Notes: a model not told the origin generated them from the sequence alone. Positions 9,106 to 19,499 are shown, counted from the stretch's first letter. The stretch: DNA of 51,029 nucleotides from Desulfobacterales bacterium (GCA_026984935.1 JALSRD010000067.1:1-51029); one strand, 5' to 3'. Numbers and translations: made by a program.

Positions 9106-10419
9106 TTAGCCATACAGATACAGGCAGGCCAGCACGGCGAAAATCACGCCGAACAGGTCGGCGGTGAGCCCGGCGGCCAGGGTGTAGCGGATGCGCTTGA
9201 CCTGCACGGCCCCGAAATAAACGGCCAGCACGTAGAACGTTGTTTCGGTGGAGCCCTGCAGCGTGGAGACCAGGTAGCCGGTGTAGCTGTCCGGGCCGAT
9301 GGCCGGATTGTTGATGATCGAAGCCAGGATGCCGTAGGCGCCGGACCCCGAAAGCGGCCGCATCAGCGCCATGGGCAGCGCCTCGGCGGGCAGGCCGAGG
9401 CGGGCGGTCCAGCCGCCCAACCCGTTCACCACGGTCTGCATGGCGCCGCTGGCGCGAAACATGCCCACCGCCACCAGGATGGCCACCAGGTAGGGAATGA
9501 TGCGCACGGCCACCTGGAACCCCTCTTTGGCGCCCTCCACAAAGACCTCGTAAACCGCCACGCGGCGGAGCATGCCGAACCCCAGAAAGGCGACCATGAG
9601 ACCGGGCAGGATCCAGGGCGACAGGCGCCTGCCATAGACGATGGAAAGCGGGATACAGGCGGCCAGAAGCGTCAGGGCGCTAACGCTCACCCACAGGGGG
9701 TAGCCTTCGTGATCGTCCGCAAGTTCCGGCATGGATGTCGCGCCTGTGTCCTTAACGGCGTCCACGGCGTCTGCTTCCCGCTCCGCCGGGGCCCCGCTGT
9801 TTTTGGATGGCATGGGGGAAAAGCGGCGGTAAACCATCACCGACAAAATGGCGGCCGTCGTGGATCCCAGGGTGGCAAAGAGGGTGGTGGGCAGAATGCC
9901 GGCCGGATCGGCGGAACCGGCCGCCGCCCGCAAGGCGATGACGCCGGTGGGCAGCAGGGTCACGCTGGAAGTGTTGATGGCCAGAAACAGCGCCATGGCA
10001 TCGGTGGCGGTGCCCTTTTCGGGATTGAGCCGGTCCAGCTCCTGCATGGCACGAATACCGAAGGGAGTGGCCGCGTTGCCCAGTCCCAGCGCGTTGGCCG
10101 CAAGGTTTAAAATCATGGCGCCCATGGCCGGGTGCTCGGGCGGCACGTCCGGGAAGAGGCGTACCATCAGCGGGCGGATCAGGCGGGCCAGGATTTTCAG
10201 CATGCCGCCGGCCTCGGCCACTTTCATCAAACCCAGAAAGAGCGTCATCACGCCGATTAGCCCGATGGCCAGCTCCACCGCGTCCTTGGCCGAATCCACC
10301 ATGGCTTTGGACAGAATTTCCATGGGGACGGCACTGCCGGCGGGCGGCGGGACCGTGAGCTGATGCCAGCCGGCGAAGCCGAAAGCCAGCAGGATGATGG
10401 CCACGAATATGCGGTTCAT
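9106..10419 (-). CDS. Fused SpmA-SpmB-type nucleoside-recognition (Gate) membrane protein
   Basis: A 437-residue polytopic inner-membrane protein. Two Gate/nucleoside-recognition-like halves are joined by a charged linker near residues 205-245. The first half has NLAANALGLGNAATPFG, the hallmark of spore maturation protein A; the second resembles SpmB (GASGAMQTVV-like and SGSGAYGILASI). About ten hydrophobic segments are visible. The ATG at 10419 follows TAGGGACATT; longer readings run into the region next to glyA without a ribosome site. SpmA/SpmB were named in spore formers, but fused homologues occur widely in non-sporulating bacteria with unknown transport function. It is last in the tdh-kbl-glyA direction, 112 bp after glyA. 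Confidence 0.8.
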   Translation of the reverse strand: MNRIFVAIILLAFGFAGWHQLTVPPPAGSAVPMEILSKAMVDSAKDAVELAIGLIGVMTLFLGLMKVAEAGGMLKILARLIRPLMVRLFPDVPPEHPAMGAMILNLAANALGLGNAATPFGIRAMQELDRLNPEKGTATDAMALFLAINTSSVTLLPTGVIALRAAAGSADPAGILPTTLFATLGSTTAAILSVMVYRRFSPMPSKNSGAPAEREADAVDAVKDTGATSMPELADDHEGYPLWVSVSALTLLAACIPLSIVYGRRLSPWILPGLMVAFLGFGMLRRVAVYEVFVEGAKEGFQVAVRIIPYLVAILVAVGMFRASGAMQTVVNGLGGWTARLGLPAEALPMALMRPLSGSGAYGILASIINNPAIGPDSYTGYLVSTLQGSTETTFYVLAVYFGAVQVKRIRYTLAAGLTADLFGVIFAVLACLYLYG

Positions 10420-10531
10420 AATGTCCCTATACGCCCGATCGAGGCGGGCTGTGGCCGATCGCGGCGGGCAGAACCCGGGCCGGACAGCCCCGTGCGGGTG
10501 ATCTGCCGAGGCAGCCCCGGCGGGGATGCAT

Positions 10532-11785
10532 TCAGGCGGCTCCCGTTGCCATGGGAAATGCATCGCAGAGTTCGCGCATCGTGCCACGGACACGGTTGGC
10601 CACGCGGGCATCGCCGGGGTGTTGCAGCACGGCCACGATGCCGTCGCCGATGATTTTGATCTCTGGTGCTCCCATGCCGCGGGAAGTCACCGCCGGCGTG
10701 CCCAGGCGGATACCGCTGGTTACGGCAGGACCCCGGGGATCGAAGGGGATCCGGTTTTTGTTGACGGTGATACCTGCGTCTTCCAGGGCGCTTTCGGCAT
10801 CTTTCCCGGTGATGCCCAGGGCGCTCAGATCGGCCAGAATCATGTGGTTGTCGGTGCCGCCGGAAACCAGCCGCACACCGCCGTGCAACAGCCGTTCACT
10901 CAGAATGCGGGCATTTTGTACCACCTGCTGCTGGTAGGATATGAAATCCGGTGCGAGGGCCTCTTTCAGAGCCACCGCCTTGGCGCCGATGACGTGCATC
11001 AAGGGGCCGCCCTGAATGCCGGGGAAAATCTGCCTGTCGATGGTGTGGCCGATGTCGGTGGATCTGGAGAGGATCATGCCCCCGCGCGGACCGCGCAGGG
11101 TTTTGTGGGTGGTGGTGGTAACCACGTCCGCGAGGGGGATGGGGGACGGGTGCAGACCGGCGGCCACCAGCCCGGCAATGTGCGCCATGTCCACCATCAA
11201 CAGCGCACCCGTCTCGGCGGCAATTTCCGCAAAAGCCTTAAAATCGATGATGCGCGGGTAGGCGCTGGCCCCGGCAATGATCATCTTGGGCCGATGCCGC
11301 CGGGCCAGGCGCCGCACCTGGCTGAAATCGATCCGTTCCGTTGCAGGATCCACACCGTAGTGCGCAAATCGAAAGAGTTTTCCCGAAAAATTGGCCGGGC
11401 TGCCGTGTGTCAGGTGCCCGCCGCAGGAAAGATTCATGCCCATAACCCGGTCCCCGGGTTCCAGCAGCGCGAAAAGCACGGCCATGTTGGCCTGCGAACC
11501 CGAGTGGGGCTGTACGTTGACCCAAGCGGCGTGATACAGCCTGCGGGCGCGTTCAATGGCCAGCGATTCAACTTCATCGACGTGTTTGCAGCCGCCGTAG
11601 TAGCGCTGGCACGGATATCCCTCGGCGTACTTGTTGGTCAGCACGCTGCCCTGGGCGGCCGTCACCGCCGCGCTGACAATGTTCTCCGAAGCGATCAGTT
11701 CGAGGGTCTGCTGTTGGCGCAGCACTTCCTTTTCGATGGCGGCGCACAGGTGCGGGTCGGTCTTGCGGATTTTTCGGGCGACCAT
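10532..11785 (-). CDS. glyA: Serine hydroxymethyltransferase
   Basis: A 417-residue PLP enzyme, the same length as the E. coli protein. It interconverts serine plus tetrahydrofolate with glycine plus methylene-tetrahydrofolate in the cytosol. The PLP lysine is Lys228 in [13 protein letters not shown]; other family segments are [23 protein letters not shown] and QPHSGSQAN. The ATG at 11785 gives the canonical N-terminus; the longer frame adds 14 unsupported residues. It lies 47 bp after kbl, so glycine made from threonine can go straight to serine or one-carbon units. Confidence 0.96.
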   Translation of the reverse strand: MVARKIRKTDPHLCAAIEKEVLRQQQTLELIASENIVSAAVTAAQGSVLTNKYAEGYPCQRYYGGCKHVDEVESLAIERARRLYHAAWVNVQPHSGSQANMAVLFALLEPGDRVMGMNLSCGGHLTHGSPANFSGKLFRFAHYGVDPATERIDFSQVRRLARRHRPKMIIAGASAYPRIIDFKAFAEIAAETGALLMVDMAHIAGLVAAGLHPSPIPLADVVTTTTHKTLRGPRGGMILSRSTDIGHTIDRQIFPGIQGGPLMHVIGAKAVALKEALAPDFISYQQQVVQNARILSERLLHGGVRLVSGGTDNHMILADLSALGITGKDAESALEDAGITVNKNRIPFDPRGPAVTSGIRLGTPAVTSRGMGAPEIKIIGDGIVAVLQHPGDARVANRVRGTMRELCDAFPMATGAA

Positions 11786-11832
11786 GGAATTTCCGTTCCG
11801 GCGGCCGCAGAAGCGCTGCGGCCGCATTTGTG

Positions 11833-13017
11833 TCAGTCTTCGAGTTCGGCCTGCACGGCGCTGAACTGGTCCAGCGCAAAATCCAGATCGCTGCGGGTGT
11901 GCAGGGCGCTCAACTGGACCCGGATACGAGCCTGGCCCATGGGCACAACGGGATAGAAAAAACCGGTTACGTAAACCCCTTTCTGCAGGAGCCGGGCGGC
12001 CATTTTCTGGGCCCGCACGGCATCCCCCAGCATGATGGGCACGATGGGATGCTCCCCCGGCCGGATGTCGAAGCCGCGTGCCGAAACCTGCTGTCGGAAG
12101 TAGTGTGTGTTTTCCGCCAGGCGGTCGCGCAGTTCGCCGCTGCGTGACAGCAGTTCGATGGCCTTGAGCGAAGCCGCGGCGATCATGGGCGCCACGGTGT
12201 TGGAAAACAGATACGGCCGCGAGCGCTGGCGCAAGAGGGCGACGATTTCACGCCGGCCGCTGGTGTAGCCGCCGCTGGCACCGCCCAAGGCCTTGCCGAA
12301 GGTGCCGGTGAGAATGTCCACGCGCTGCATGACGTTGCAGTATTCGTGCGTGCCGCGGCCGCGGGCCCCCACAAAACCAACGGCATGCGAATCGTCCACC
12401 ATCACCAGGGCGCCGTACTTATCGGCCAGATCGCAGATGTCAGACAGCCTGGCGATGTCGCCGTCCATGGAAAACACACCGTCCGTGGCGATCAGGCGCC
12501 GGCGGCAGTCACCGGTCTTCTGCAGCTGTGCTTCCAGGTCGGCCATGTCGCTGTGCCGGTAGCGCCGACGCCGGGCTTTGCACAGGCGGATGCCGTCGAT
12601 GATGCTGGCATGGTTGAGTTCATCGCTGATCACAGCGTCTTCGGCGTCCAGCAGCGTTTCGAACAGGCCGCCGTTGGCATCGAAACAGGAGGTGTACAGG
12701 ATGGTGTCTTCGGTGCCCAGAAAGTCTGACACGGCATACTCCAGGTCCTTGTGAATCTGTTGCGTGCCGCAGATAAAACGCACCGATGACAGGCCGTAGC
12801 CCCATCGGTCCAGGGCCTGGCGCGCCGCATCGATAACCTGCGGATGGCTCGACAGTCCCAGGTAGTTGTTGGCACACAGGTTGAGCACTTCGTTTCCGTC
12901 GGCCACGCGCACCCGCGCCGCCTGGGGAGAAGTCAGAATACGTTCGTCTTTATAGAGACCGCTGGTGCGGATCTGGTCCAGCGTGTCGTGCAACTGGTCT
13001 TTTGCGGCGCTGTACAT
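11833..13017 (-). CDS. kbl: 2-amino-3-ketobutyrate coenzyme A ligase (glycine C-acetyltransferase)
   Basis: A 394-residue alpha-oxoamine synthase family PLP enzyme, close to the usual 398. It cleaves 2-amino-3-ketobutyrate with CoA to glycine and acetyl-CoA. The PLP lysine is Lys242 in [20 protein letters not shown] and [10 protein letters not shown] are also present. The ATG at 13017 follows AAAGGAGGCTTACC, a strong ribosome site. It directly follows tdh, which makes its unstable substrate from threonine. Confidence 0.96.
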   Translation of the reverse strand: MYSAAKDQLHDTLDQIRTSGLYKDERILTSPQAARVRVADGNEVLNLCANNYLGLSSHPQVIDAARQALDRWGYGLSSVRFICGTQQIHKDLEYAVSDFLGTEDTILYTSCFDANGGLFETLLDAEDAVISDELNHASIIDGIRLCKARRRRYRHSDMADLEAQLQKTGDCRRRLIATDGVFSMDGDIARLSDICDLADKYGALVMVDDSHAVGFVGARGRGTHEYCNVMQRVDILTGTFGKALGGASGGYTSGRREIVALLRQRSRPYLFSNTVAPMIAAASLKAIELLSRSGELRDRLAENTHYFRQQVSARGFDIRPGEHPIVPIMLGDAVRAQKMAARLLQKGVYVTGFFYPVVPMGQARIRVQLSALHTRSDLDFALDQFSAVQAELED

Positions 13018-13092
13018 GGTAAGCCTCCTTTGGTGTTCGGTGCCGGGCATCGCACAACGTGACCACGGACCGGGGGTGCCGTCTTTGTCTGC

Positions 13093-14133
13093 TTAGGACG
13101 TCTGCCACTCCAGAATCACCTTGCCGCTCTGGCCCGAACGCATGACGTCGAAGGCCTTTTCGAACTCCGTGAAGTGAAAACGGTGGGTAATCACCGCACG
13201 AATGTCCAGGCCGGACTGAATCATGGACGTCATCTTGTACCAGGTTTCATACATTTCACGGCCGTATATGCCCTTGATGGTCAGGCCATTGAAGACCACC
13301 AGGTCCCAGTCGATGGCGGTGTGCGGCGGCTGGATGCCCAGCAGTGCGATTTTGCCGCCGTGGCACATGTTGGGCAGCATGGCGTTTAGCGCTTCCGGAC
13401 TGCCGGACATTTCAAGACCCACGTCGAACCCCTCTTTCATGCCCAGTCGGGTCTGGGCATCGGTGATGGATTCGTTGCGCACATCCAGGGAGAGGGTGGC
13501 ACCCAGCTTCTTGGCCAACTTCAGGCGATAAGGGTTGACGTCGGTCACCACCACGTAGCGTGCGCCTGCGTGTCTGGCGATGGCCGCGGCCATGCAGCCG
13601 ATGGGGCCGGCGCCGGTGATCAGCACGTCTTCTCCCAGCACGTCGAAGGAAAGCGCCGTGTGGGTGGCGTTGCCCAGGGGGTCGAAGCAGGTCAGAATAT
13701 CCGTGGGAATCTGGGCGTCGCAGTACCACACGTTGGTCTGTGGAAGGCTCAGGTACTCGGCAAAGGCCCCCTGCCGGTTGACGCCCACCCCGCTGGTGTG
13801 GTTGCACAGGTGGCGCCGGCCGGCCAGGCAGTTGCGGCAGTGCCCGCAGACCACGTGTCCCTCGCCCGAGACCAGATCACCAGGGTTGAAATCGTGTACG
13901 CTGCTGCCCACCCGGGCCACGCGGCCAACAAATTCGTGCCCCACGGGCATGGGAACCGGTATGGTTTTGCGCGCCCAGTCGTCCCAGTTATAGATGTGCA
14001 CATCCGTACCGCAAATGGCGGTTTTTTCAATTTTAATCAGCACATCGGTAATGCCGATTGCAGGAACCGGGACCTCCTGCAGCCAGAGCCCCCGCTCGGG
14101 CCTGGCCTTGACCAACGCTCTCATCCGGGCCAT
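13093..14133 (-). CDS. tdh: L-threonine 3-dehydrogenase
   Basis: A 346-residue zinc-dependent medium-chain dehydrogenase that oxidises threonine to 2-amino-3-ketobutyrate with NAD. The catalytic zinc cysteine is Cys41 in [23 protein letters not shown] follows, and the structural zinc site is [15 protein letters not shown]. The Rossmann segment is [17 protein letters not shown]. The ATG at 14133 follows AAGGAGGCAACCC. Tdh, Kbl and GlyA are arranged in pathway order on one strand, 65 bp after an exporter gene, so transcription may begin upstream of or within that gap. Confidence 0.96.
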   Translation of the reverse strand: MARMRALVKARPERGLWLQEVPVPAIGITDVLIKIEKTAICGTDVHIYNWDDWARKTIPVPMPVGHEFVGRVARVGSSVHDFNPGDLVSGEGHVVCGHCRNCLAGRRHLCNHTSGVGVNRQGAFAEYLSLPQTNVWYCDAQIPTDILTCFDPLGNATHTALSFDVLGEDVLITGAGPIGCMAAAIARHAGARYVVVTDVNPYRLKLAKKLGATLSLDVRNESITDAQTRLGMKEGFDVGLEMSGSPEALNAMLPNMCHGGKIALLGIQPPHTAIDWDLVVFNGLTIKGIYGREMYETWYKMTSMIQSGLDIRAVITHRFHFTEFEKAFDVMRSGQSGKVILEWQTS

Positions 14134-14198
14134 GGGTTGCCTCCTTCACAGCTGTCGATGCAAATTGGTTGACTATAAAGGCCCTAAAAGCGGGAATG

Positions 14199-15755
14199 TC
14201 AACCCATTTTCCGCCGCCGGTCGGTCACGAGCAGCAGGGCCAAGAAAACGCAGCCGGCCACGGCGAATTCGAAGCACTGGAAAAAAGTATCATGGAAAGC
14301 CAGGCTAAGCGCCCTGAGGCCCTGTGCGTAGCCCAACAGGGCATGTGCCTTGCCGGAAGCTTGGTGTAATGGGAAAAAACGGGCCACGCCGCCGGAAATC
14401 GCCAGCAAGTAGCGCTGGATGTGGTCGCTGTTCTGCAACGCGGAGGTGCCCTCGTAGTGCAGTGCCTGTTGCATCTCCAGGGTGTTGGTGGCGATGGCCG
14501 TGCCAAACGAACCTCCTACGAATCGGAGGTAGTGCATGAAACTGACACCCAAAGCGGTTTTCTCTCCCAAACCCCCCAGCGCCAGGGCGGAAAGGGGTGC
14601 GAAAAAGGAGCCCAGAGCCACGCCCAGCGGTATGGTGAGCAGGGCGGCGCTTACCGAGGGGGTGTAGTAGTTCAGTGAAGGAATCAGGTAAGCGCTGGTG
14701 GCCAGGTAGATCAGCGCAGAGCTCAGCAGAACCCTGGGTGAGCCGAAGCGGTCGCTCAGGATGCCGGCAAGGGGGGAAAATATGGCGATGAAAATGGCAA
14801 AAGCCAGCATGTGCAGCCCGGTTTGGAAGGTTGTCAGGTGTTTTAGCGTCTCGTAGTACAGGGGCAGCAGGTAGAATATCTGATAGATCGACAGCCCCAT
14901 CACGAAAAAGTAAAACCCCATGGAAAAGGTGTACTCAGTATTTTTGAAAAGCGACGGGTCGATGAGCCGGTGGTGCGAAAGCGTCTCGCTCAACAGGTAA
15001 CAAAGCATTGAAATGGCGGCGGAAAAGGCCAGACTTACAATCCATGTGGACTGCAGCCATCCCAGCTGTTGGCCTTTGGAGAGCAGGATCAACAGCGATA
15101 CCGTGAAAGCGGACAGGAAAAAATAACTGGTGAAGTTGAAACGCAGCCGCTGGCGCTGCTTGATGATGGTCGGTAGAAAAGAAAAAGCGGCCGCCAGGTT
15201 CAGGGTGCCGACGGGCAGGTTGATGAAAAAGACCCAGCGCCAGCTCAGGTGCTCGGTGATCCAGCCTCCTACGGTGGGACCCAGCGAAGGTGCAAAGCTG
15301 ACCCCCATGGCGTAAACTCCCATGGCCAGTCCGTGCTTTTCAGGCGGGTAAATAGCAAAAAGAATGGTCTGGGCGGAGGCCATGATGAAAGCCTCGCCGA
15401 ATCCTTGCAAGGCGCGGAATCCGATCATTTGCGGCAGCGAGGCCGCGGTGCCGCAGAATGCACTGGCGCTGGTGAAAATCACCAGACCCATCACGAACAG
15501 GCGTTTAAGGCCCAGTACTGAACTGAGGCTGTGGGTGAGCAGCAGCCCCGTGGCCGCCGCTGTCATGTAGCCGGTAATTACCCACTGGATGCCATAGAGG
15601 TCAGTGGCCAAGGGGCCCATCATCTTGGGAATGACGACGTCCACCACCGTGGTGTCCAGAATGGCCATAAAGGCCCCCACCATGACGATGAGGGTGAGAA
15701 AACTCCGCATGCCGGTGGATATGGTATCGTAGATCGGCAGATCTTTCGGCGCCAT
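14199..15755 (-). CDS. DHA2/EmrB-QacA family MFS efflux transporter
   Basis: A 518-residue major facilitator superfamily transporter with about 14 hydrophobic segments. It is recognised by the DHA2 signatures DTTVVDVVIPKM, QWVITGYMTAAATGLLLT and RALQGFGEAFIMA, and by GVSFAPSLGPTVGGWI in helix 5. The gene starts 5 bp after the stop of a membrane-fusion protein gene. The pair matches the EmrAB type of proton-driven drug or fatty-acid export across both membranes, which would also need an outer-membrane channel encoded elsewhere. The substrate is unknown. Confidence 0.92.
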   Translation of the reverse strand: MAPKDLPIYDTISTGMRSFLTLIVMVGAFMAILDTTVVDVVIPKMMGPLATDLYGIQWVITGYMTAAATGLLLTHSLSSVLGLKRLFVMGLVIFTSASAFCGTAASLPQMIGFRALQGFGEAFIMASAQTILFAIYPPEKHGLAMGVYAMGVSFAPSLGPTVGGWITEHLSWRWVFFINLPVGTLNLAAAFSFLPTIIKQRQRLRFNFTSYFFLSAFTVSLLILLSKGQQLGWLQSTWIVSLAFSAAISMLCYLLSETLSHHRLIDPSLFKNTEYTFSMGFYFFVMGLSIYQIFYLLPLYYETLKHLTTFQTGLHMLAFAIFIAIFSPLAGILSDRFGSPRVLLSSALIYLATSAYLIPSLNYYTPSVSAALLTIPLGVALGSFFAPLSALALGGLGEKTALGVSFMHYLRFVGGSFGTAIATNTLEMQQALHYEGTSALQNSDHIQRYLLAISGGVARFFPLHQASGKAHALLGYAQGLRALSLAFHDTFFQCFEFAVAGCVFLALLLVTDRRRKMG

Positions 15756-15760
15756 CGGGT

Positions 15761-16933
15761 TTACACGGAGGCCTTTCTGCGAATCTGCACGCTGCCGCCC
15801 AGGCCGATCCTGAGCAGTGAGATGTCACCGGCGGTAATTCTGATCTTTACGGGGATACGCTGGGAAACCTTGGTGAATTCACCGGCCGAAATATCGCGTG
15901 GAACCAGGGCAAATGTAGCTGCCGAGGCCGGCAACACCTGGGTGACCACGCCTCTGAAGCGCTTTTTCGGGTATGCATCGATGGTGATATCGGCATGACA
16001 GCCTTTGCGGACACCTCGCAGTTTGTTTTCTTCCAGCAGCACCATGGCAAAGATATCCTGCGGATCGACCAGGGCATATATCGCCCGGTTGGGCGAAACA
16101 ACGTCGCCGGTGCTGACGAATTTTTTGGCCACCCGACCGTTAATGGGGCTTTTCAGCACGCATTCTGAAAAAGCCTTGCGCGCTGATCCCAGGCTGGCTT
16201 CAAGGCCCTTGATTTTTTCGGCCAGTGCTGCGATCGCCAATCCGGTCTCCTGGATCTGCAGCTTTTTGGCGCGCGCCAAAAGAACGCTTTTGCGGGCTGA
16301 GGCCAAGGCAGCTTGTATGGCCGTGGCTTCATCCCTGACAGATTTCAATGCCTGGCGGTTAACCGCCAGCTCGGTGGCGGCTTCTTCCGCTTTTCTTTTG
16401 GGTGCCACATGGGAGTGATAGAGTTTCTTGTATCGCTGCGCATCACGTTCATTCTGGGCGATGCGTGCTTTAAGGCCGGCGGCTTTGGCTTCTATCGCCG
16501 CCTTGCGTTGCTGCAGGTTCTGCACCTTGGCGGCGGCAATTTCTTCGTTGAGACGGATTTCTTTCCTCAGCCGCAACAGGAAGAGTGCCCGGGCCGCCTT
16601 TTCTTTGCGGGCGGCACCGATTTCAGCGGTGAGACGATCAACGGCCAGGCGGTAGTGCAGGTCGTCGATGGCCGCCAGGACTTCGCCTTTGCGAACCGGG
16701 TCTCCTTCGTGTTTTTGCATACTCACCAACCGTCCGGCCACCTGATCGAAGCCAACGGTCGTCAGGTTGTCTGTGCGAATGAAAACTGCGTCGCTGACCG
16801 CATAGGCCATGCGGTGCCGGATAAAATTCAGTGTGAAAAAGGCCAGCGCCACAATTCCCGCAATTAAAACCACCGCAGCCATGGTTCGTCCACTGAAGGA
16901 CTGTATTTTATTGCGCTTCTTCTCCGGATCCAT
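15761..16933 (-). CDS. HlyD/EmrA family membrane fusion (periplasmic adaptor) protein
   Basis: 390 residues: a short cytoplasmic N-terminus, one membrane helix near residues 18-38 (VVLIAGIVALAFFTLNFI), a biotinyl-lipoyl half-motif (RLVSMQKHEGDPVRKGEVLAAID), and a long coiled-coil hairpin of roughly 170 residues rich in Ala, Lys and Glu. The second lipoyl half (SPINGRVAKKFVSTGDVV) and a beta-barrel domain follow. This is the adaptor layout of EmrA, linking the downstream MFS pump to an outer-membrane channel. The ATG at 16933 follows GAGGCGG. It is the first gene of the HlyD-MFS pair. Confidence 0.92.
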   Translation of the reverse strand: MDPEKKRNKIQSFSGRTMAAVVLIAGIVALAFFTLNFIRHRMAYAVSDAVFIRTDNLTTVGFDQVAGRLVSMQKHEGDPVRKGEVLAAIDDLHYRLAVDRLTAEIGAARKEKAARALFLLRLRKEIRLNEEIAAAKVQNLQQRKAAIEAKAAGLKARIAQNERDAQRYKKLYHSHVAPKRKAEEAATELAVNRQALKSVRDEATAIQAALASARKSVLLARAKKLQIQETGLAIAALAEKIKGLEASLGSARKAFSECVLKSPINGRVAKKFVSTGDVVSPNRAIYALVDPQDIFAMVLLEENKLRGVRKGCHADITIDAYPKKRFRGVVTQVLPASAATFALVPRDISAGEFTKVSQRIPVKIRITAGDISLLRIGLGGSVQIRRKASV

Positions 16934-17119
16934 AAAAACCGCCTCACATTCCCGGGATACTCAAGCCCTGCAAGCTTGTCAGCATAATGAGACCTCCGGC
17001 CGCTGTCAAGCACCGGTTGGTCTGTCCGGGCCTTGAAAACCATCACAACCTGTGGGTTGAAACGGTTTCCGAAAGATTTTGGTTGACTTCCCGAAAGCCG
17101 GGCCCGTGCTGTATTTCGC

Positions 17120-17149
17120 TTGACAATTCTTCGCCGGTTTTGGTAAAAA
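17120..17149 (+). promoter_or_regulatory. Candidate sigma-70 promoter before a non-coding stretch
   Basis: TTGACA (17120-17125) and TAAAAA (17144-17149) are separated by 18 nt. The perfect -35 box lies in an AT-richer stretch. A transcript would start near 17157 and meet a clear terminator at 17419-17449 before the next gene. Confidence 0.45.
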
Positions 17150-17156
17150 TAACCCG

Positions 17157-17449
17157 GTATTGAACTGTACGGCAATGAAGTCTGCCCGAACCGCCCTGCC
17201 GGACCGACGGCGGCTGATGACTTCTATGGACTTTCAGATCGTTTTAAAGACAAACTGAAGGAAGGCCTGTGGGTTGGCTGCGAAGGGCCACCTGCCGACA
17301 GGGGGAGCAAGCGCGACGCAGGCCTGCGGCGTTATCTGGAAGGCTGTAGTGATAAACGTTCACGTCGGCGCTGCCGGGCGTAGCCAGCAGGTGATTTGCC
17401 ACAGCAATAGGTACTACACCCCGTTTCAGCGCAACTGGCGGGGTTTTTT
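17157..17449 (+). ncRNA. Candidate structured non-coding RNA or leader RNA (family not recognised)
   Basis: The 600-bp gap before the GTPase gene contains a promoter, about 290 nt without a convincing reading frame, and an intrinsic terminator. Several internal segments can pair (for example GTAGT near 17345 with ACTAC near 17412, and the palindrome GCAGGCCTGC near 17320). I compared it by eye with 6S RNA, tmRNA, SRP RNA, RNase P RNA and the cobalamin, TPP, SAM and c-di-GMP riboswitches and found no convincing match. Either an independent small RNA or a terminating leader of the downstream GTPase gene would fit. Confidence 0.35.
17419..17449 (+). terminator. Intrinsic terminator upstream of the GTPase gene
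   Basis: CCCCG (17419-17423) pairs with CGGGG (17439-17443), with an inner CAG/CTG pair, followed directly by six T. This is a textbook Rho-independent terminator, 85 nt before the GTPase start. Confidence 0.75.
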
Positions 17450-17534
17450 AATGGGCAGGCCCGGCAGCACCTAACGGGTTGCCTCGCGGGGTGCGAGTTT
17501 TGCACCACGGCGCCGAAAGCGGAGGGTGAACATC

Positions 17535-19319
17535 ATGAGTACAGGCTATGCTGAGATCAGGGACGGGCTGCTCGATGTGGTCGGGGGGCTTTCACAGATG
17601 AACCCGGACGGTGGTTCGGCTCGGCTGGGCGAACTTGCTGAGAAGCTGCGTCTGGAACAGTTCAATCTGGTGGTCATGGGGCAGTTCAAACGCGGCAAGT
17701 CCACCCTCATCAACGCCCTGATCGGCGCCGGGATCCTGCCGACTTCCATTCTGCCGCTGACGTCCATCGTCACGATTCTGCAGTTCGGCGAAACCGAAAA
17801 AGCGGTGGTGCACTACCTCAACGACGAACGCCGTGAGATTGGCTTCGACGAGATTCCCAAATTTGTGACCGAACGTGAAAATCCCGAAAACAAGCTGGGC
17901 GTCAAGGACGTGGAGGTGTACTACCCGTCTGATTTTCTGAAAGACGGCGTGCGCATCATCGATACCCCCGGGGTCGGCTCGGTCTTCCAGCACAACACCG
18001 ACGTGGCGTATAGTTTTCTGCCTTACGTGGATGCGGGCATCTTCATCGTGACCTCTGATCCGCCCATGGGAGAGGCGGAACAGAATTTTTTAAAAAACGT
18101 GCGCGAACACGCCCACAAGATCTTCTTCGCCTTGAATAAGTCCGATTTGGTGGACCCGTCCGATCTCGCAGTGGCCAAGCATTTTACGGAAGACCTGATC
18201 AAAAAATACATGGGCTATGAAGCTCAGCTCTATCCGGTGTCGGCCAAGCAGGCACTGCACGCCAAAATGGAAAACGACGCCCAAAAACTGGAGCGCAGCG
18301 GTTTCGCGGCCTTCGAAAAAGAGTTGCAGCACTTTCTGCACCGTGAGAAAGGCGAAGTCTTTCTGCAGGCCGTGATTACGGCCTTGCTCAAAATCACCGC
18401 CGATGAAACCATGGCCTGTCAGCTGGAGCAGAAAGCGGCGGAGCTCTCGGTTCAGGAACTGAAAGAAAAAGTGGCCAAGTTCGAAGACTACGCCCGCACG
18501 ACGCAAAAAGATCGCGAACGCCAGCGTTTTATCTTAGACGGCCAGATCAAAAAGCTGCACGCCTTGATCGATCAAGACCTCGACGCGCTGCAGGCCGGGG
18601 AACTTCCCGCGCTGCTCGACAAGCTGGAAGGCGAGTTCGCCCAGACCCTCTCCGGACGGCCCAGCAGCCACGAACTGGAAAAGAAACTGGAGGGGTATGT
18701 TTTCGATCAAATCAAACATATCTTTTCCAACTTCCGGAGTGCGGAATCCGAAAAGATCGCGGCGGTGCTGGAAACCATCTATCTTGAAGTCGCCGAACAG
18801 ACCAATGCCGCGATTGCGGATATCGTCAAGATGACGGCGGATCTTTTCGAGGTCGAACTCAACCCCTTTACGCGTGTGGAAAAACTGAGCAGCAAGAGCG
18901 ATTTTTACTTTCTGCTGCGCGACGACCCCGGCGCCATCGAACTCATCGGGCTTTCGCTGCGCATTGCCCTGCCGGTGATGGTCACCAAGAAAATGATTTT
19001 AAAGCGCGTCCGCAGCGCCGTTGCCGAACGCTTTGAACGGCACTGCGGCCGGGTGCGCTACGACCTGGTGCAGCGCATCGAGCGCACCACCAACGGCTTC
19101 CGCAAGCAGCTGAACGAAAAAATCGAACAGACCCTCTCCACCATCCGCCGGGCCCTGGAGCGCGCGGTGACGCTCAAAGAGCAGAGCGAAAAAGCGGCTG
19201 CCTCCACCCTGAACGATCTGACGCAGCGTCTTTCCAGTGTCGACCAGATCCGCGCTGCGCTCATCGACTGGCAGCAGAAAGCCGGCGCCCTGGAAGATCC
19301 GGGCCCGCCGGCGGCCTGA
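17535..19319 (+). CDS. Dynamin-like GTPase family protein
   Basis: A 594-residue large GTPase. The G1 P-loop is GQFKRGKST at residues 49-57, the G3 motif is DTPGVGS near residue 143, and the G4 motif is NKSD near residue 203. The rest is mostly helical with heptad-like charged stretches, and a hydrophobic patch (LIGLSLRIALPVMV near residues 475-488) could insert into membrane. Bacterial dynamin-like proteins remodel or repair membranes. The ATG at 17535 has GGAGGG nine bases upstream, so it is preferred over the GTG at 17526. It stands alone after a terminator. Confidence 0.85.
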   Translation: MSTGYAEIRDGLLDVVGGLSQMNPDGGSARLGELAEKLRLEQFNLVVMGQFKRGKSTLINALIGAGILPTSILPLTSIVTILQFGETEKAVVHYLNDERREIGFDEIPKFVTERENPENKLGVKDVEVYYPSDFLKDGVRIIDTPGVGSVFQHNTDVAYSFLPYVDAGIFIVTSDPPMGEAEQNFLKNVREHAHKIFFALNKSDLVDPSDLAVAKHFTEDLIKKYMGYEAQLYPVSAKQALHAKMENDAQKLERSGFAAFEKELQHFLHREKGEVFLQAVITALLKITADETMACQLEQKAAELSVQELKEKVAKFEDYARTTQKDRERQRFILDGQIKKLHALIDQDLDALQAGELPALLDKLEGEFAQTLSGRPSSHELEKKLEGYVFDQIKHIFSNFRSAESEKIAAVLETIYLEVAEQTNAAIADIVKMTADLFEVELNPFTRVEKLSSKSDFYFLLRDDPGAIELIGLSLRIALPVMVTKKMILKRVRSAVAERFERHCGRVRYDLVQRIERTTNGFRKQLNEKIEQTLSTIRRALERAVTLKEQSEKAAASTLNDLTQRLSSVDQIRAALIDWQQKAGALEDPGPPAA

Positions 19320-19327
19320 ACCGGCCG

Positions 19328-19349
19328 CGGGGCCGCAACAACCCCGTTT
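19328..19349 (+). terminator. Weak terminator after the GTPase gene
   Basis: CGGGG and CCCCG arms with a nine-base loop and only three T. It lies 9 bp after the GTPase stop, so position supports it while the short T tract does not. Confidence 0.3.
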
Positions 19350-19499
19350 CACCGGCTTTTCGGGACAGGCCGCTTCCCCGTGGAGCCCGTACGACGGCTT
19401 GCAGCTTTCCCGGGGCTTAAGCTTTGCTTCACATGCGCCGATACACTTTTCAAGGATGTCACACTCGTTTTCAATCCCCGGCTTCCAAGGCGCACATCG

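Noticed and set aside
9064-10110. A 348-codon plus-strand frame opposite the SpmA-SpmB-type gene
   Set aside because: Gly/His/Gln-rich translation typical of antisense GC-rich frames; the minus-strand gene has clear family motifs.
17213-17260. CTGATGA as the core of a hammerhead ribozyme
   Set aside because: No GAAA partner or paired stems at the needed distance.
17160-17350. 6S RNA, based on a CCTGCGGCG segment similar to the 3' part of E. coli 6S
   Set aside because: No matching 5' strand able to form the long 6S duplex was found.
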